From contig NZ_JAHCVJ010000001.1 of NCBI RefSeq assembly GCF_018476885.1, forward strand, positions 868,001-932,000: DNA of 64,000 nt. The letters are read 5' to 3'. A model generated the notes under the pieces. It ran no database searches. It was given only the letters and a program-made list of their open reading frames with translations, and was not told where the DNA came from. Origin of the DNA: Geoanaerobacter pelophilus. Lineage in GTDB: Bacteria; Desulfobacterota; Desulfuromonadia; Geobacterales; DSM-12255. Shown one piece after another: positions 41,859 to 53,686 of this stretch (positions within the stretch are counted from its first letter, which is position 1; every line of letters starts with the position of its first letter). The translations under genes were made by a program, and so were the position numbers.

Positions 41859-43874
41859 ATGCCCAGCACCATAGTACGATCTGCCTGCCCTTACGATTGT
41901 CCCGATACCTGCGGAATCCTCGCCACCATTGAAAACGGGCAGGTAATTGCGGTTTCTGGCGACCCTGATCACCCCTACAGCAAGGGAACGCTTTGCGCCA
42001 AAATGAATAATTATGAGCGCACCGTGCACTCACCGGATCGCTTGACCACTCCCCTTGTCCGCTCCGGCCCCAAGGGAAGCGGGCAATTCCGGCCGATTTC
42101 CTGGGATGAGGCGATTGCCATGATCGCTGAAAAATGGCGAGGAATTATCGCCGCCCATGGAGCAGAAGCCATACTCCCCTATTCCTATGCCGGTACCATG
42201 GGGATTATCCAGAGAAACAGCGGCCACTCGTTTTTCCACCGCCTCGGTGCCAGCAGGCTTGACAGAACTATCTGCTCTCCGGCCAAAGACGAGGGATGGC
42301 GAGCGGTCATGGGCAATACGCCGGCTGTTGATCCAGACAGCATAACTGAGAGCGACCTGGTGATCCTGTGGGGGATCGATGCCGCCGCCACCAGCGTGCA
42401 TTTCCTTCACCGGGCGGCACAGGCAAAGAAACGAGGCGCAAAGCTCTTGGTGATCGACACCTATCTAACCCGAACTGCAGCAGCCGCTGACCACGCATTT
42501 CTGGTTCGTCCCGGCTCCGACGGGGCATTGGCCTTGGGAATCATGCATATTCTCGACAGAGACAATCGCATCGACCGGGATTTCATAAAAGACAACGTAC
42601 AGGGCTTTCCGGAACTGGCCAGCCATATCCTACCCGAATACTCGCCAGACAAGGTCAGCGCCCTCACTGGCATTAGTGTCCGGGAGATAGAGCAACTTGC
42701 AGCAACATATGGGCAGGCAAATGCTCCGCTCATAAGGCTTGGTAGTGGCTTGTCCCGTTATGGCAACGGGGCCATGACCATCAGAACCATCGCCTGCCTG
42801 CCGGCATTGACCGGAGCTTACGCCAAGCCCGGCGGAGGCTGTTTCGGCGGCACCGCCACTTCCGGCGCCTTTGCCATGAACGAGATCACCAGGGAAGATT
42901 TCATGGCCCGGCCAACCAGGATTGTGAACATGAACCGGTTGGGAGAGGCCTTGAACAATCTTTCCGATCCGCCGGTTATGTCGCTCTATGTCTATCACTC
43001 CAACCCTGCGGCAATCACCCCTGACCAAAACAGTGTCATAAAAGGCCTTAGCCGTGAAGAGCTCTTTACTGTGGTGCATGAGCGGTTCTTGACCGACACT
43101 GCCCGATATGCCGATCTGGTGCTTCCGGCAACCTCTTCCATGGAACATAGCGATATCTACCGATCATACGGGAGTTACTGCATCCAGCGAGCAATAGCGG
43201 CAATTCCCCCGGTCGGCGCAAGCAAATCCAACTGGGAGGTCTTTGCCCTGCTAGCCGGGGAACTGGGATTTGAGCAATCATTTTTTCGGCAGAGCACCGA
43301 CGAACTTATCGATAAAGTCATGTCCGGCGATTCCCCCTGGACGAACAACATCGAGACAGGCATCATCAATTCCGGCAAAGGAGTTCGCCTCACCGTGCCC
43401 AGCGACCCATCTCGCCCTTATCTGACCCCTTCCGGCAAAATCGAACTGCTGAACCCAACCCTTGCCAATCCGTTGCCACACTACTTGCCTCCCCATGCAG
43501 CAGAAGATCCGGGGCAGTTCTGGCTCATGACAGCTCCGGCCTTTTATGGCCTGAACTCTTCATTTTTCGAGCGCGAAGAACTGCGCAGCAAGCAGGGGGG
43601 GATGCGGATCATCATCAATCCCCAAGATGCAGCCGATCTCGGGATTAGTGACGGTTCCGTCGTCACAGCATGGAATTCGTACGGTGAAGTCGATTTCATT
43701 CTGGGGCTGAGCGAAAAGGTGCCAAGCAGTATTGCAGTGACTGAAGGGGCCTGGTGGATCGCTCATTCTCCGGGGAGGAGAACGGTAAATGCCCTTACTT
43801 CGCAGCGACTTACGGACATGGGTCGGGGGAGCACCTTCTACGACAACCGGGTTGATATCAGGGGGAAGACCTGA
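41859..43874 (+). CDS. molybdopterin oxidoreductase (DMSO reductase superfamily), orphan
   Basis: A 671-residue catalytic subunit. The [4Fe-4S] site CPYDCPDTCG with a fourth Cys in YSKGTLCAK is followed by PLVRSGPKGSGQFRPISWDEA, the molybdopterin fold (DLVILWGIDAAATS, KLLVIDTYLTRTA) and a C-terminal molydop-binding domain (GMRIIINPQDAADLGISDG). No Tat signal is present, so it is cytoplasmic. No FeS or membrane partner subunit adjoins it. It resembles the uncharacterised YoaE-like branch. ATG 41859 has GGAGGG six bases upstream and opens on the conserved N-terminus, so it is preferred to ATG 41736. The stop abuts the stop of the REC-PilZ gene with no base between. Confidence 0.88.
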   Translation: MPSTIVRSACPYDCPDTCGILATIENGQVIAVSGDPDHPYSKGTLCAKMNNYERTVHSPDRLTTPLVRSGPKGSGQFRPISWDEAIAMIAEKWRGIIAAHGAEAILPYSYAGTMGIIQRNSGHSFFHRLGASRLDRTICSPAKDEGWRAVMGNTPAVDPDSITESDLVILWGIDAAATSVHFLHRAAQAKKRGAKLLVIDTYLTRTAAAADHAFLVRPGSDGALALGIMHILDRDNRIDRDFIKDNVQGFPELASHILPEYSPDKVSALTGISVREIEQLAATYGQANAPLIRLGSGLSRYGNGAMTIRTIACLPALTGAYAKPGGGCFGGTATSGAFAMNEITREDFMARPTRIVNMNRLGEALNNLSDPPVMSLYVYHSNPAAITPDQNSVIKGLSREELFTVVHERFLTDTARYADLVLPATSSMEHSDIYRSYGSYCIQRAIAAIPPVGASKSNWEVFALLAGELGFEQSFFRQSTDELIDKVMSGDSPWTNNIETGIINSGKGVRLTVPSDPSRPYLTPSGKIELLNPTLANPLPHYLPPHAAEDPGQFWLMTAPAFYGLNSSFFEREELRSKQGGMRIIINPQDAADLGISDGSVVTAWNSYGEVDFILGLSEKVPSSIAVTEGAWWIAHSPGRRTVNALTSQRLTDMGRGSTFYDNRVDIRGKT

Positions 43875-44585
43875 TCAACCATTCTTGATGTGTTGACCTT
43901 CCACATAACTCTTGATCTCTTTTATGGCATCAGTATCGATTTCGGTGAACTCAACACCGAATCCGGACGGAAGCTTCGGTTTGCTCCTGGGGTTGCCGCT
44001 ATTGTCCCAGGCGACACGCCCTTTTGCCTTGATCTTGAGACCGCTTCCAGGGAGGGTAAAAGAGATTTGCAGCTCATGGTCGGTTTTCGGTTTGTTCTCA
44101 GCAGCAATGTACAGGCCACCGACACTTATATCCGAACAGCTGGCGCTGCCGATCACAACTCCGTTTACCAGGGCAACCTCGGCCATGCAGGAGACTCGCG
44201 GCTCTCGGCGGTCTATTGCCGGAACAAAGCTGCGCCCTTTTGCGAGAAAAAGCCGGCGATCAATCGGCTTGGTGAGATAGTCGTCGCAACCTGCTTCGCG
44301 ACAGCGCAGTTCGTCAACCTGACTACCGGCAGTGGTCACCATTATCACCGGAATGGAGCGCAGTTCGGGGTCTGCCTTGAGGATGGCACAGCAGCTTTTA
44401 CCGTCCATCTTCGGCATGTTCAGGTCCATGTAAATGAGGTCCGGATGTTCTTTTCTGGCGATCTCCAGTGCTTCTTCGCCATTGCCGGCGGTCAATACGC
44501 GAACCGAGGAATGCTTTAGGAAATTCTTTTCCAGCTCAAGAAGCAGCTTGACGTCATCAACGAGAAGAACTTTGGGAACAGACAT
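43875..44585 (-). CDS. response regulator with REC and PilZ domains
   Basis: A 236-residue protein. REC domain (about 1-118): acidic pair VLLVDDV, phospho-acceptor Asp near 53 in LIYMDLNMPKMDG, Thr in MVTTAGS and Lys in YLTKPID. PilZ domain (about 127-230): RREPRVS with the RxxxR signature and CSDISVGGLYI with D-x-S-x-x-G, the c-di-GMP binding pattern. It should link phosphorylation to c-di-GMP-dependent output, such as motility or surface traits. ATG 44585 is used because GGAGG lies eight bases upstream. It is convergent with the molybdopterin oxidoreductase. Confidence 0.92.
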   Translation of the reverse strand: MSVPKVLLVDDVKLLLELEKNFLKHSSVRVLTAGNGEEALEIARKEHPDLIYMDLNMPKMDGKSCCAILKADPELRSIPVIMVTTAGSQVDELRCREAGCDDYLTKPIDRRLFLAKGRSFVPAIDRREPRVSCMAEVALVNGVVIGSASCSDISVGGLYIAAENKPKTDHELQISFTLPGSGLKIKAKGRVAWDNSGNPRSKPKLPSGFGVEFTEIDTDAIKEIKSYVEGQHIKNG

Positions 44586-44689
44586 GTTGCTTGCCTCCAT
44601 GAGCGGCGAAACCGGAATTAAGGCAGACTACCAGTACTTTTCTATCGGCCCGGCCGGAAAAAAGTTTAGGATTTTATCAGGGAACCACC

Positions 44690-45760
44690 ATGACAGACCA
44701 AAGAACGCAACCAGAACTGTCCATTATCGTTCCTACGCTCGACGAGAGAGGTACAATTGCCGAGCTGTTGGCCATGATAGCAAGACAGCAAGAGGTCGAT
44801 TTCGAGGTCATCATCAGTGACGGCGGCTCCACTGACGGTACTGCCGATTGGGCAGCGGAAATAGCATCTCAGTACCGCATCCCGCTGAAGCTGGTCGCCG
44901 GCGGTAAGGGGCGCGGCGCCCAGTTGAATGAAGGCGTTGCCGCGAGCAGCGGGTCGTATCTCCTGTTCCTGCATGCTGACTCCAGCTTCGAAGACCGGTT
45001 TGCGCTGCGAAAAGGGGTCGACACCGTTGCCCACTGCCAGGACAAAGCCATTGCCGCAAAATTCGCCCTCAGATTTGCCAAGGGAGCCGCCTCTCCCTCC
45101 CTTGGCTACTATTATTACGAAACAAAAGGTCGACTGCTGCGCCCGGAATGCAGCCACGGCGACCAGGGGTTGATAATGTCCAGGGACTGCTTTGCGCTGC
45201 TGGGTCCTTGTGAAGTATTCCCTGCGATGCTTGCAGAAACCCGCCTAGCAGACAAGATCCGGCACAACGGCAGGCTGCTCCTGATCCCGGCCGAGATCTT
45301 CACCTCAGCACGGCGCTTCGAAAGCGAAGGTTTGCCTCAGAGGCAAACGGTCAACGCGATCCTGCTGAACTGCGCCAACCAGGGTTGGGATGCCCCATTC
45401 CTGGCCATAGCCGAGCTGTACCGAAGCCAGTCGTGTACCGGGAAGCTGCAGCTCTACCCGCTGTTTGCATCGATCAGAAAGCTCATCTCGTCACTTCCGC
45501 CCCATGAGCGATACCGCTTCTGGAAAGACACCGGCTCGTATGTGCGTTACAACGCCTGGCAGATCGCGTTTTTTCTTGATGTCCGGCGGAATTTCAAAAA
45601 AGGAGGGCCCCCCAGCCAAGGCTCAACCCCGATTCTCGACCGGTACGATCGGTTTATCGCTCCAATACTGGACAACCAGTTCTTCAACCTGCTGGCAACC
45701 GTTCTGACCTGGGCCTGGTTCAACCTCACCAGGCTGCAGTCTCTGGTGTTCCGAAGCTGA
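44690..45760 (+). CDS. family 2 glycosyltransferase
   Basis: A 356-residue GT-A fold enzyme. [18 protein letters not shown] opens the domain, [16 protein letters not shown] supplies nucleotide-sugar contacts, and [11 protein letters not shown] carries the metal-binding variant of the DXD motif. A segment [14 protein letters not shown] and [19 protein letters not shown] is typical of the TIGR04283-like group of GT2 enzymes. The C-terminal 130 residues are less conserved. No other cell-surface sugar genes are near, so the acceptor is unknown. recQ follows after about 65 bases. Confidence 0.87.
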   Translation: MTDQRTQPELSIIVPTLDERGTIAELLAMIARQQEVDFEVIISDGGSTDGTADWAAEIASQYRIPLKLVAGGKGRGAQLNEGVAASSGSYLLFLHADSSFEDRFALRKGVDTVAHCQDKAIAAKFALRFAKGAASPSLGYYYYETKGRLLRPECSHGDQGLIMSRDCFALLGPCEVFPAMLAETRLADKIRHNGRLLLIPAEIFTSARRFESEGLPQRQTVNAILLNCANQGWDAPFLAIAELYRSQSCTGKLQLYPLFASIRKLISSLPPHERYRFWKDTGSYVRYNAWQIAFFLDVRRNFKKGGPPSQGSTPILDRYDRFIAPILDNQFFNLLATVLTWAWFNLTRLQSLVFRS

Positions 45761-45824
45761 TCCGGGCTTGCCGCCGCTCAAATGCCGGTGGCGCCTGGGC
45801 AGTCCTTCTGCTAGGATGCTCTCT

Positions 45825-47654
45825 ATGTCGCCCAAAATAGCTAAAAATTCAGGTTCAATGGACTGCCTGCCTTTACATACCCTGCAGACCGTCTTCGGCT
45901 TCCATGCCTTCCGCCCCTTTCAGGAGGAGATAATCAACCGCCTCATGGCTGGTGATGACTCCTTTGTCCTTATGCCCACCGGCGGCGGCAAGTCCCTCTG
46001 CTACCAGATACCGGCCCTGCACCGGCATGGGGTCGCGATCGTCGTCTCGCCTCTCATCTCGTTGATGAAGGACCAAGTTGACGCCCTGCGGGAGAATGGC
46101 GTGGCAGCAGCAGCCTACAACTCCTCCCTGGGCGAGCGCGACTCCCGGCAGTTGCTGGCCCGCCTCCACGCCGGCGAACTGGACCTCCTCTATGTAGCGC
46201 CGGAACGGCTCATGAACGACAGCTTCCTGGAGCGGCTGCGGGAGATCCCAGTTGCCCTCTTTGCCATTGACGAGGCCCACTGTGTCTCCCAGTGGGGCCA
46301 TGACTTCCGTCCTGAGTATGTGGCGCTGGGGCGGCTACGGGGAATCTTCCCCGGAATACCACTGATCGCCCTAACCGCCACTGCCGACCATCAGACCCGC
46401 AACGATATCATGGAACGCCTGGGGCTCGCGGATGCGCAGGTTTACATTACCGGCTTCGACCGCCCCAACATCCGTTACACAGTGATGGAAAAACGCAAAC
46501 CTTTTCAGCAACTGCAAGAGTTCCTGGGGACAAGGCCTGATGAGGCAGGGATCGTCTACGCCCTTTCCCGCAAACGGGTGGAGGAAGTGGCCAGCAAACT
46601 CAGAGAGCTTGGGATTGAAGCAGCACCCTATCACGCCGGGCTTGCAGATCGGGAGCGCAGCCGGGTCCAGGAGGCGTTCCTGAGGGATGACATCCGCGTG
46701 GTGGTGGCAACCGTCGCCTTCGGCATGGGGATTGACAAGCCCAACGTCCGCTTCGTGGTCCACTATGACCTGCCGAAAAATATCGAGAGTTACTACCAGG
46801 AAACAGGCCGAGCCGGTCGCGATGGCTTGCCGGCCGAAGCGCTGCTCCTATTCGGCTACGGAGATATCCCCATCAGCCGCTCCCTGATAGAATCAGGGAC
46901 CAACCCGGAGCAGGTGCGGATAGAGCTGCACAAACTGAGCGCCATGATCGGCTTTGCCGAGGCCGGGAGCTGCCGCAGGGGAGCTCTGCTCGGCTACTTC
47001 GGCCAACGGCTTGAGGAACCCTGCGGCAACTGCGATCTCTGCCTTGACCCGCCCGACAGCTTCGATGCCACCGAAGAGGCGCGCAAAGCACTTTCCTGTG
47101 TTTACCGGGTAGGACAGCGATTCGGCGCCGGCCACGTGATCGACGTACTCCGGGGCTCAAAGAACGAGCGAATCCGACAACTGGGTCACGACCGCCTCTC
47201 CACTTACGGCATCGGTGCCCACCTCGCCGCGGAGGCATGGGGGAGCATCATTCGCCAGTTGATCCACCGAGGCTACCTGCAGCAGGATCTGGCCAACTTC
47301 TCGGTACTGAAGCTGACCCCTTCAGCCCTGCCGCTGCTGCGGGGAGAGGAGCGGCTCGTCCTGGCAAAGCCGCGGATCAAAGTGGCTGAGGCAAAGAAGG
47401 AACCGCGCCGCCGCGGGACGGTTCTCAACATGGAGTACAACGAAGACCTCTTTCAGTCGTTGCGCGCCCTGCGCAAGCGGCTGGCTGACGAACAGAATGT
47501 CCCGCCTTATGTCATTTTCAGCGACGCCACCCTGGCGGAGATGGCGGCGCTTCGCCCCCTCGACAGTGAAGCGCTGCTCAAGGTCAACGGCGTAGGGGTG
47601 CAGAAACTCGGGCGCTACGGCGCCGCCTTCCTTGAGGTCATCCGGCAGGATTGA
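45825..47654 (+). CDS. recQ: RecQ-type ATP-dependent DNA helicase
   Basis: About 609 residues, the normal size for bacterial RecQ. Domain order: helicase core with [12 protein letters not shown], Walker [20 protein letters not shown] box [20 protein letters not shown], motif [21 protein letters not shown]; zinc/RQC domain with [11 protein letters not shown] and CGNCDLC; HRDC domain at the C-terminus ([33 protein letters not shown]). It unwinds DNA 3'-5' in recombination and repair. Start uncertain: ATG 45825 has AGGA eight bases upstream; ATG 45858 and TTG 45768 are alternatives. Confidence 0.95.
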   Translation: MSPKIAKNSGSMDCLPLHTLQTVFGFHAFRPFQEEIINRLMAGDDSFVLMPTGGGKSLCYQIPALHRHGVAIVVSPLISLMKDQVDALRENGVAAAAYNSSLGERDSRQLLARLHAGELDLLYVAPERLMNDSFLERLREIPVALFAIDEAHCVSQWGHDFRPEYVALGRLRGIFPGIPLIALTATADHQTRNDIMERLGLADAQVYITGFDRPNIRYTVMEKRKPFQQLQEFLGTRPDEAGIVYALSRKRVEEVASKLRELGIEAAPYHAGLADRERSRVQEAFLRDDIRVVVATVAFGMGIDKPNVRFVVHYDLPKNIESYYQETGRAGRDGLPAEALLLFGYGDIPISRSLIESGTNPEQVRIELHKLSAMIGFAEAGSCRRGALLGYFGQRLEEPCGNCDLCLDPPDSFDATEEARKALSCVYRVGQRFGAGHVIDVLRGSKNERIRQLGHDRLSTYGIGAHLAAEAWGSIIRQLIHRGYLQQDLANFSVLKLTPSALPLLRGEERLVLAKPRIKVAEAKKEPRRRGTVLNMEYNEDLFQSLRALRKRLADEQNVPPYVIFSDATLAEMAALRPLDSEALLKVNGVGVQKLGRYGAAFLEVIRQD

Positions 47655-47694
47655 CAGTACTGCCAGCCGGCCCAAGCAGGTAAGCAAGACGTAC

Positions 47695-47727
47695 AAAGGC
47701 CCACCAGAGTAATCTGGCGGGCCTTTG
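47695..47727. terminator. bidirectional terminator between recQ and the efflux operon
   Basis: AAAGGCCC-A-CCAGA and TCTGG-C-GGGCCTTT with a GTAA loop, one mismatch. A rightward T run is short (CCTTTGTCG). It sits between the convergent recQ and outer membrane efflux genes. Confidence 0.75.
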
Positions 47728-47783
47728 TCGTTATGTCTTTTTGCATGTCTGTCATCCCACCAAAGGGCAAATCGATAACTAGG

Positions 47784-49217
47784 CTACTTTGTGCCGCCGC
47801 CAAGTACCTTGTAGATGGTCACCAGGTTTGCTAGTCTGGCAAGTCTCACAGAAATAAGGTTCTGTTGGGCACCGTAAAGAGAGCGTTGGGAATCCAGTAC
47901 CGGCAGGTAACTGTCCACCCCTTTATCGAACCGTGCCTGCGACAGTCGAAAGCTCTCGGCAGAGGCATCGGTCAGAGACTGCTGCGCCAATAGCTGTTCG
48001 TCGATAGTCCCCCGCTGGGCCAGAGCATCGGCCACTTCACGAAAAGCGCTCTGAATCGCCTTTTCATAGCGGGCCACGGCGATCTTCTGATCAACCTCGG
48101 CCACGGTCAAATTGGCCTTGTTACTGCCGCCGTCAAAGATCGGCAGGGTAATTTGCGGAGCGAATTTCCAGGCAAAAGAACCTGACTTGAAAAGCCCGGC
48201 CAATTCGTCACTGCCGAAGCCAACGCTGGAAACAAGGGTAATCTTCGGAAAAAATGCCGCCCGTGCCGCGCCGATGTTGGCGTTAGCCCCTTTGAGATCA
48301 CCCTCGGCCTGGAGGATGTCGGGACGGCTCAGCAGGACATCGGACGGCAATCCAGGGGTGATATCCTTGAGCGATGCCAGCGTTTCGGAAAGATTAGACG
48401 GCAACAGTTCGGGTGGCACCTGAGAGCCGACCACCAGGCTCAGGGCGTTTTCATCCTGAGCCACTAGAGTCGTATAGCGGGCGATATCGACCCTGGCTGT
48501 ATCGACGATGGTCTGGGCCTGATACAGAGCAAGGGCTGAAGAAACACCAGCATCGAAGCGACTCTTGGTAAGCTTGTAGGAATCCAGTTGGTTCGTCAGT
48601 GTTTCTTTGGCGATTTTCAGTCGCTCCCGGTCGGCGGCCAAAGCTAGGTAACCGGCAGCAACCTGGGAAACCAGGCTGATCTGGACACTGCGCTGGGCCT
48701 GCTCGGTACTGAGATACTGCTCCAGAGCCTGATCCTTGAGGCTTTGCACCCGGCCAAACAGATCAAGCTCGTAGGAACTCACCCCGAGCCCGACATTGTA
48801 CTGCTCAACGGTCGTGGCCCGGCCCGATGCCGACAGATCCTCGGCAATCCTCTGGAAACTGGCACTGGCAGAGGCATCTACCTTGGGCAGGAGATCGGCG
48901 CGTCGTATCTGGTAAAGGGCGCGGGAGCGCTCAATATTGAGCGCAGCCACCCGCAGGTCACGGTTGTTTTCCAGAGCCAGGGCGATCAGCTTGCGGAGCT
49001 GGCTGTCAACAAAGAACTCCTGCCAGGGGATCTCGGCAACCGGCTTATCAGCAGGCTTGGCAGTTTCAGCCTTGTATGAAGCGCCGCTGGGCCAAACTGC
49101 CGGCACCGGTGCCGCCGGCTGGCTGTATTTCGGGGCCATGGTGGTACAGCCGCTCAAGGAGAGCATCGCCCCGAGGGAGAAACATAAAACTGTTGTCATC
49201 TGTCGCATCTGTTTCAT
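47784..49217 (-). CDS. RND efflux outer membrane lipoprotein (NodT/OprM family)
   Basis: A 477-residue TolC-type channel with a lipobox [11 protein letters not shown] near residue 25. Two OEP repeats are present, with the NodT-type [23 protein letters not shown] and [31 protein letters not shown] segment, and [24 protein letters not shown] at the end. It forms the exit duct of the tripartite pump. ATG 49217 has GGAGGG eight bases upstream and starts one base after the pump gene stop; a longer frame to 49238 would overlap the pump gene. Confidence 0.95.
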   Translation of the reverse strand: MKQMRQMTTVLCFSLGAMLSLSGCTTMAPKYSQPAAPVPAVWPSGASYKAETAKPADKPVAEIPWQEFFVDSQLRKLIALALENNRDLRVAALNIERSRALYQIRRADLLPKVDASASASFQRIAEDLSASGRATTVEQYNVGLGVSSYELDLFGRVQSLKDQALEQYLSTEQAQRSVQISLVSQVAAGYLALAADRERLKIAKETLTNQLDSYKLTKSRFDAGVSSALALYQAQTIVDTARVDIARYTTLVAQDENALSLVVGSQVPPELLPSNLSETLASLKDITPGLPSDVLLSRPDILQAEGDLKGANANIGAARAAFFPKITLVSSVGFGSDELAGLFKSGSFAWKFAPQITLPIFDGGSNKANLTVAEVDQKIAVARYEKAIQSAFREVADALAQRGTIDEQLLAQQSLTDASAESFRLSQARFDKGVDSYLPVLDSQRSLYGAQQNLISVRLARLANLVTIYKVLGGGTK

Positions 49218-49218
49218 G

Positions 49219-52200
49219 TCAATGTCCCTCCGTAGCATTGGCTGCAGCAGGTTCTCCAGGGTGTGGTTTGTATTTTTTCCGGCCGAACAGCCGCGACACC
49301 AACACGAAGAAAAACGGAATAAAAATCAGGTCAATGAATGTAGCCGAAAGCAGACCACCGGTAACGGCGGTACCGATGGCATTCTGAGCCGAAGCGCCCG
49401 CGCCTTTGGTAAGTGCCAACGGCAGCGTGCCGAAGAAGAAGGCCAGCGAAGTCATGATAACCGGCCGCAGCCTGATCTTCACCGCCGCCAGGGTGGCGTC
49501 AACCAGCTCATGACCCTGGTGCAGCTGATCCTTGATGAACTGAATGATCAGGATGGCGTTCTTGGTAGAAAGCCCCACGGTGGTCAGCAGGCCGATCTGG
49601 AGATAGATGTCGTTGGGGAAGACCCTCAGCTTTACCGCCGTCACCGCCCCCACCAAGCCAAGCGGCAGCATCAGCAGGTTGACGAAGGGGATGGTCCAGC
49701 TCTCATAAAGCGCTGCCACAGAGAGGAACACTACCAGCAGCGAGATAGCGTACAGTGCCGGGGCCTGGGCACCGGCGTTCTTTTCCTCGTAGGAAAGCCC
49801 GGTCCATTCATAGCCGATTCCCGGCGGCAGTTGTGCCACCATCTTTTCCATCTCGGCCATCGCTTCGCCGGTGCTTATCCCTTGGGCTGCCTGGCCCAAA
49901 ACCTCAACGGCAGGAATCCCGTTGTAACGTTCCAGACGGGGCGAGCCATACTGCCATCGAGCAGTGGCAAAGGCGGAAAACGGCACCATCTCCCCCTGTT
50001 TGTTGCTGACATACCAGCGGTTGATGTCCTCAGGCACCATTCGGAATTTGGCGTCGGACTGAAGGTAGACCTTCTTGACCCGACCGTTCTGGATGAAGTC
50101 ATTGACATAGGTACTACCCCAGGCTGTGGCAAGGACACTGTTGATATCTGCCTGGGATATGCCCAAAGCACCGGCCCGCACATCATCGATGTCGAGCTTG
50201 AACTGGGGCGAATCGTCCTGACCATTGGGGCGTACCGCCATCAACTTCGGATTCTTCATCGCCATACCTAACAGCTGATTGCGCGCCTCCATCAACTTGT
50301 CATGTCCCAGGCCGCCGCGATCCTGAAGCTGAAGATCGAAGCCGTTGGCCACGCCAAGCTCAAGTACGGCCGGCGGTGAAAAAGCAAAGGCGAGGCCGTC
50401 CCTGAACTTGGAAAATGCCCCCATGGCCCTGCCAGCAATGGCGGCGGCCTTCATATCCTTGCTCTTACGAACATCCCAGTGCTTGAGCCTGACAAAGGCC
50501 AGCCCCATGTTCTGGCCCCGTCCGGCAAAGCTGAATCCGGCCACGGTAATGACCCCTTCTACCGCCTTTTTCTCCTTTTCCAGGAAGTGTTGTTCCAACT
50601 GCCGTATCACCTGGATGGTACGTTCCTGGGTGGCGCCGGCCGGTAACTGGACCTGGCAGATAATGAAGCCCTGGTCCTCGTCCGGCAAGAACGAGGTAGG
50701 GAGATGCATGAAGAAGAATATCATGACACCGACTATGGCAGCATAGACCACCAGATAGCGCACCGGCTTGCCAAAGGAACGACCGACAATCCCCTCATAC
50801 TTCATCCTGCAGAAGTCAAACAGCTTGTTGAACCAGCGGAAAAATTGACAAAACCAGCCGCACTCGCCCGGGGTATGCCCTTTTTCAACAGGCTTGAGCA
50901 GCGTTGCGCACAGTGCCGGAGTAAGAATCATTGCCACCAGCACCGAAAGGATCATGGCGGAGATGATGGTGATGGAGAACTGGCGGTAGATGACACCGGT
51001 GGAGCCGGGGAAGAAAGCCATGGGAAGAAAAACTGCCGTCAAAACTGTGGCAATACCCCACAAGGCGCTGGTGATCTGCCCCATGGATTTGATGGTGGCA
51101 TCATGGGGCGACAACCCTTCCTCGGTCATGATCCGTTCGACGTTTTCGACGACAACAATAGCGTCGTCCACCAGCAGGCCGATGACGATAACCAAGGCAA
51201 ACATGGTCAAGGTGTTGATGGAGAAGCCGCAGGCTGCCAAAACGCCCATGGTGCCGAGGAGTACCACTGGCACCGCGATGGTGGGAATCAAGGTGGCGCG
51301 GATGTTCTGCAAAAAGAGGAACATGATGATAAAGACCAAGAAGACCGCTTCGATCAGGGTCTGAACCACCTCTTCAATGGAGATCTTGACGAACGGGGTG
51401 GTGTCATAAGGATAGACCACCTTCATGCCGGGCGGCATGTATTTCTCCAGCTCCGCCATCTTGGCCTTGACCCGGTTGCCGGTCTCCAGGGCGTTGGCCC
51501 CGGCCGCCAGACGAATCGCCATACCACCTAATGGTTTGCCGTTGTAGTATGATTGAACTTCGTAGTTCTCGGTGCCGATCTTACTTTCGGCCACATCCTT
51601 GAGCTTAACGGTTGAGCCGTCTGGATTGGTGCGCAGCACAATGGCATCGAACTGTTCCGGAGACTGGAGCAGAGACCGGGCGTTGATCGTGGCATTGAGC
51701 TGCTGCCCCTGATTGGCTGGTACGGCACCGAACTGTCCGGCCGAAACCTGGACGTTCTGGGACTGCAGCGCAGCGGTGACATCGTTGGAGGTCATATGAT
51801 AGTTATTCAGCTTGGTCGGGTTCAACCAGATACGCATGGCGTTCTGGGTGCCAAACAGCAGCAACTCCCCTACCCCCTCCAGGCGACTGACAATGTCTTG
51901 GAGGTTTGAAACCATGTAATCAGTCAAGGCGTTGCGGTCCATGGAACCGTCTTCCGAGACAAGACCCACGATTAACAGGAAGTTCCTGGTGGACTTTACC
52001 ACCTGAATCCCCGAACGCTGGACAATTTGCGGAAGGAGTGGCACGGCCAGCTGCAGCTTGTTCTGCACCTGTACCTGGGCAATATTGGGATCCGTACCGG
52101 CCTTGAAGGTCAAGGTAATCGATACCGCTCCTGCCGAGTCACTGGTAGAAGACATATAGATCAGATTGTCAATGCCGTTCAGTTTCTGTTCGATAATCTG

Positions 52201-52386
52201 GGTAACCGTATCCTGTACGGTCTGGGCCGAGGCGCCCGGATACACGGCGTTGATGGCAATCTGCGGCGGCGCAATCGGCGGATACTGTGATACCGGCAGT
52301 TTCTTGATCGCCAGCAGACCGGCCAGCATGACCATTATGGCGATAACCCAGGCGAAGATCGGTCTGTTTATAAAAAAGCGAGGCAT
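49219..52386 (-). CDS. RND efflux pump inner membrane transporter (AcrB/MexB, HAE1)
   Basis: A 1055-residue proton-driven drug exporter of normal length. The start [23 protein letters not shown], the TM4 proton relay [17 protein letters not shown] with its two Asp, and the TM10 [18 protein letters not shown] with the relay Lys are all present. Porter loops such as [18 protein letters not shown] and [11 protein letters not shown] are AcrB-like. The C-terminal [10 protein letters not shown] closes TM12. It works with the adjacent fusion protein and outer membrane lipoprotein. GGAG is six bases before the ATG; 25 bases separate it from the fusion protein gene. Confidence 0.96.
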   Translation of the reverse strand: MPRFFINRPIFAWVIAIMVMLAGLLAIKKLPVSQYPPIAPPQIAINAVYPGASAQTVQDTVTQIIEQKLNGIDNLIYMSSTSDSAGAVSITLTFKAGTDPNIAQVQVQNKLQLAVPLLPQIVQRSGIQVVKSTRNFLLIVGLVSEDGSMDRNALTDYMVSNLQDIVSRLEGVGELLLFGTQNAMRIWLNPTKLNNYHMTSNDVTAALQSQNVQVSAGQFGAVPANQGQQLNATINARSLLQSPEQFDAIVLRTNPDGSTVKLKDVAESKIGTENYEVQSYYNGKPLGGMAIRLAAGANALETGNRVKAKMAELEKYMPPGMKVVYPYDTTPFVKISIEEVVQTLIEAVFLVFIIMFLFLQNIRATLIPTIAVPVVLLGTMGVLAACGFSINTLTMFALVIVIGLLVDDAIVVVENVERIMTEEGLSPHDATIKSMGQITSALWGIATVLTAVFLPMAFFPGSTGVIYRQFSITIISAMILSVLVAMILTPALCATLLKPVEKGHTPGECGWFCQFFRWFNKLFDFCRMKYEGIVGRSFGKPVRYLVVYAAIVGVMIFFFMHLPTSFLPDEDQGFIICQVQLPAGATQERTIQVIRQLEQHFLEKEKKAVEGVITVAGFSFAGRGQNMGLAFVRLKHWDVRKSKDMKAAAIAGRAMGAFSKFRDGLAFAFSPPAVLELGVANGFDLQLQDRGGLGHDKLMEARNQLLGMAMKNPKLMAVRPNGQDDSPQFKLDIDDVRAGALGISQADINSVLATAWGSTYVNDFIQNGRVKKVYLQSDAKFRMVPEDINRWYVSNKQGEMVPFSAFATARWQYGSPRLERYNGIPAVEVLGQAAQGISTGEAMAEMEKMVAQLPPGIGYEWTGLSYEEKNAGAQAPALYAISLLVVFLSVAALYESWTIPFVNLLMLPLGLVGAVTAVKLRVFPNDIYLQIGLLTTVGLSTKNAILIIQFIKDQLHQGHELVDATLAAVKIRLRPVIMTSLAFFFGTLPLALTKGAGASAQNAIGTAVTGGLLSATFIDLIFIPFFFVLVSRLFGRKKYKPHPGEPAAANATEGH

Positions 52387-52411
52387 GAAAGACTCCTTGG
52401 TCGTTACAGGT

Positions 52412-53623
52412 TTATTTCTTTGATCCCGTAGTCGGCGTAGGCTGAGTGGCTGCAGCAGCAGGTGCCCCCTCAGCAGGCTTGGTCCCGAAAGGTACAGCCT
52501 TCACCGGTGTGCCGGGCCGCGCCTTCTGGGTGCCTTCGAGTATGACCCGGTCACCCGTCTTCAAGCCATCACTTACCAGCCAATTGTCGCCGACGGTACG
52601 CTCGACCTTTATCACCCGCGGCTCAGCCTTCTCTTCGGCACCAACCACCATCACCATGGCGCTGCCTGACGGATTGCGGGTCACACCGCGCTGCGGCATT
52701 AGGATCGCTTGCTCGTTGACTCCCTCCTGGACCACTGCGCGGACAAACATTCCTGGCAGCAGCAGCTGCTTCGGGTTAGGAAAGATGCAGCGAAGCGTCA
52801 CCGATCCGGTGCTCTGATCAACAGTAACGTCGGAAAACTTGAGGGTTCCCTCCAGCGGATACGGCGTGCCATCTTCCAGCATTAACCTTACTGGAGCCTG
52901 GGCTGCGCCACCTTTTTTCAAGAGACCGCTGGACAGGGTCCGTTTCAGACGGAGCAGATCAGCGCTGGATTGGGTAATATCCACATACATGGAATCAAAC
53001 TGCTGGATGGTAGCCAATGCTGCCGCCTGGTTGGCGGTCACCAGCGCCCCGTCGGTTACGGTCGAGCGACCGATGCGACCGGATATGGGGGCGGTGATCT
53101 TTGTGTAGGCCAGGTTGATCCGGGCCGTTTCCACCGCCGCCTTGGTAGAGGCAACATCAGCCTCGGCCTGCTTGAAGCTGGCAAAGGCATCATCGTAGTC
53201 CTGCTGGCTCACCGCCTTGATCTTCACCAGATCCTTATAGCGCTCCATTTTGAGACGGGCAGGGATCAGGTTGGCTTCGGCCCTCGCTTCTGATGCCTTG
53301 GCGCTGGCATAGGCAGCCTGGTACGTGGCAGGATCAATCTGGTAAAGCACCTGACCGGCCTTGACATCGCTCCCTTCGGTAAAAACCCGCTTCTTAATAA
53401 TGCCGCTAACCTGTGGACGAACTTCGGCCACCAAATAGGGTGCAGTGCGACCGGGCAATTCCGTTGTTATGGCGACCCGCTGCGTCTTAACCGTTATAAC
53501 GCCGACTTCCGGCGGCCCTGCCGGCGGCTTGGCAGCCGGCTTCTTACCGCAACCGGCCATGGCAAGACAGCAGACAAGGAATCCGGCAACGGCCCCAAAT
53601 GTTACTCTGAATTTGCTTTGCAT
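52412..53623 (-). CDS. RND efflux membrane fusion protein (AcrA/MexA family)
   Basis: A 403-residue lipoprotein with lipobox [36 protein letters not shown] starts the membrane-proximal domain. The lipoyl halves are [27 protein letters not shown] and [19 protein letters not shown], with an alpha-hairpin between. [16 protein letters not shown] and [18 protein letters not shown] complete the beta-barrel part. First gene of the pump operon. ATG 53623 is favoured over GTG 53629 by GAGGTG upstream. A palindromic operator lies 25 bases before it. Confidence 0.95.
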   Translation of the reverse strand: MQSKFRVTFGAVAGFLVCCLAMAGCGKKPAAKPPAGPPEVGVITVKTQRVAITTELPGRTAPYLVAEVRPQVSGIIKKRVFTEGSDVKAGQVLYQIDPATYQAAYASAKASEARAEANLIPARLKMERYKDLVKIKAVSQQDYDDAFASFKQAEADVASTKAAVETARINLAYTKITAPISGRIGRSTVTDGALVTANQAAALATIQQFDSMYVDITQSSADLLRLKRTLSSGLLKKGGAAQAPVRLMLEDGTPYPLEGTLKFSDVTVDQSTGSVTLRCIFPNPKQLLLPGMFVRAVVQEGVNEQAILMPQRGVTRNPSGSAMVMVVGAEEKAEPRVIKVERTVGDNWLVSDGLKTGDRVILEGTQKARPGTPVKAVPFGTKPAEGAPAAAATQPTPTTGSKK

Positions 53624-53647
53624 AAACACCTCGACACCCTATTGAAA

Positions 53648-53661
53648 TGAATGTTCATTCA
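53648..53661. promoter_or_regulatory. candidate TetR operator upstream of the efflux operon
   Basis: TGAATGTTCATTCA: arms TGAATG and CATTCA are perfect around a TT centre. It shares the GAATG...TTCATTC core with the site at 54279-54294. It lies between the regulator stop and the fusion protein start. Confidence 0.6.
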
Positions 53662-53686
53662 CTGCTACCACCAAATACACGGCAAA

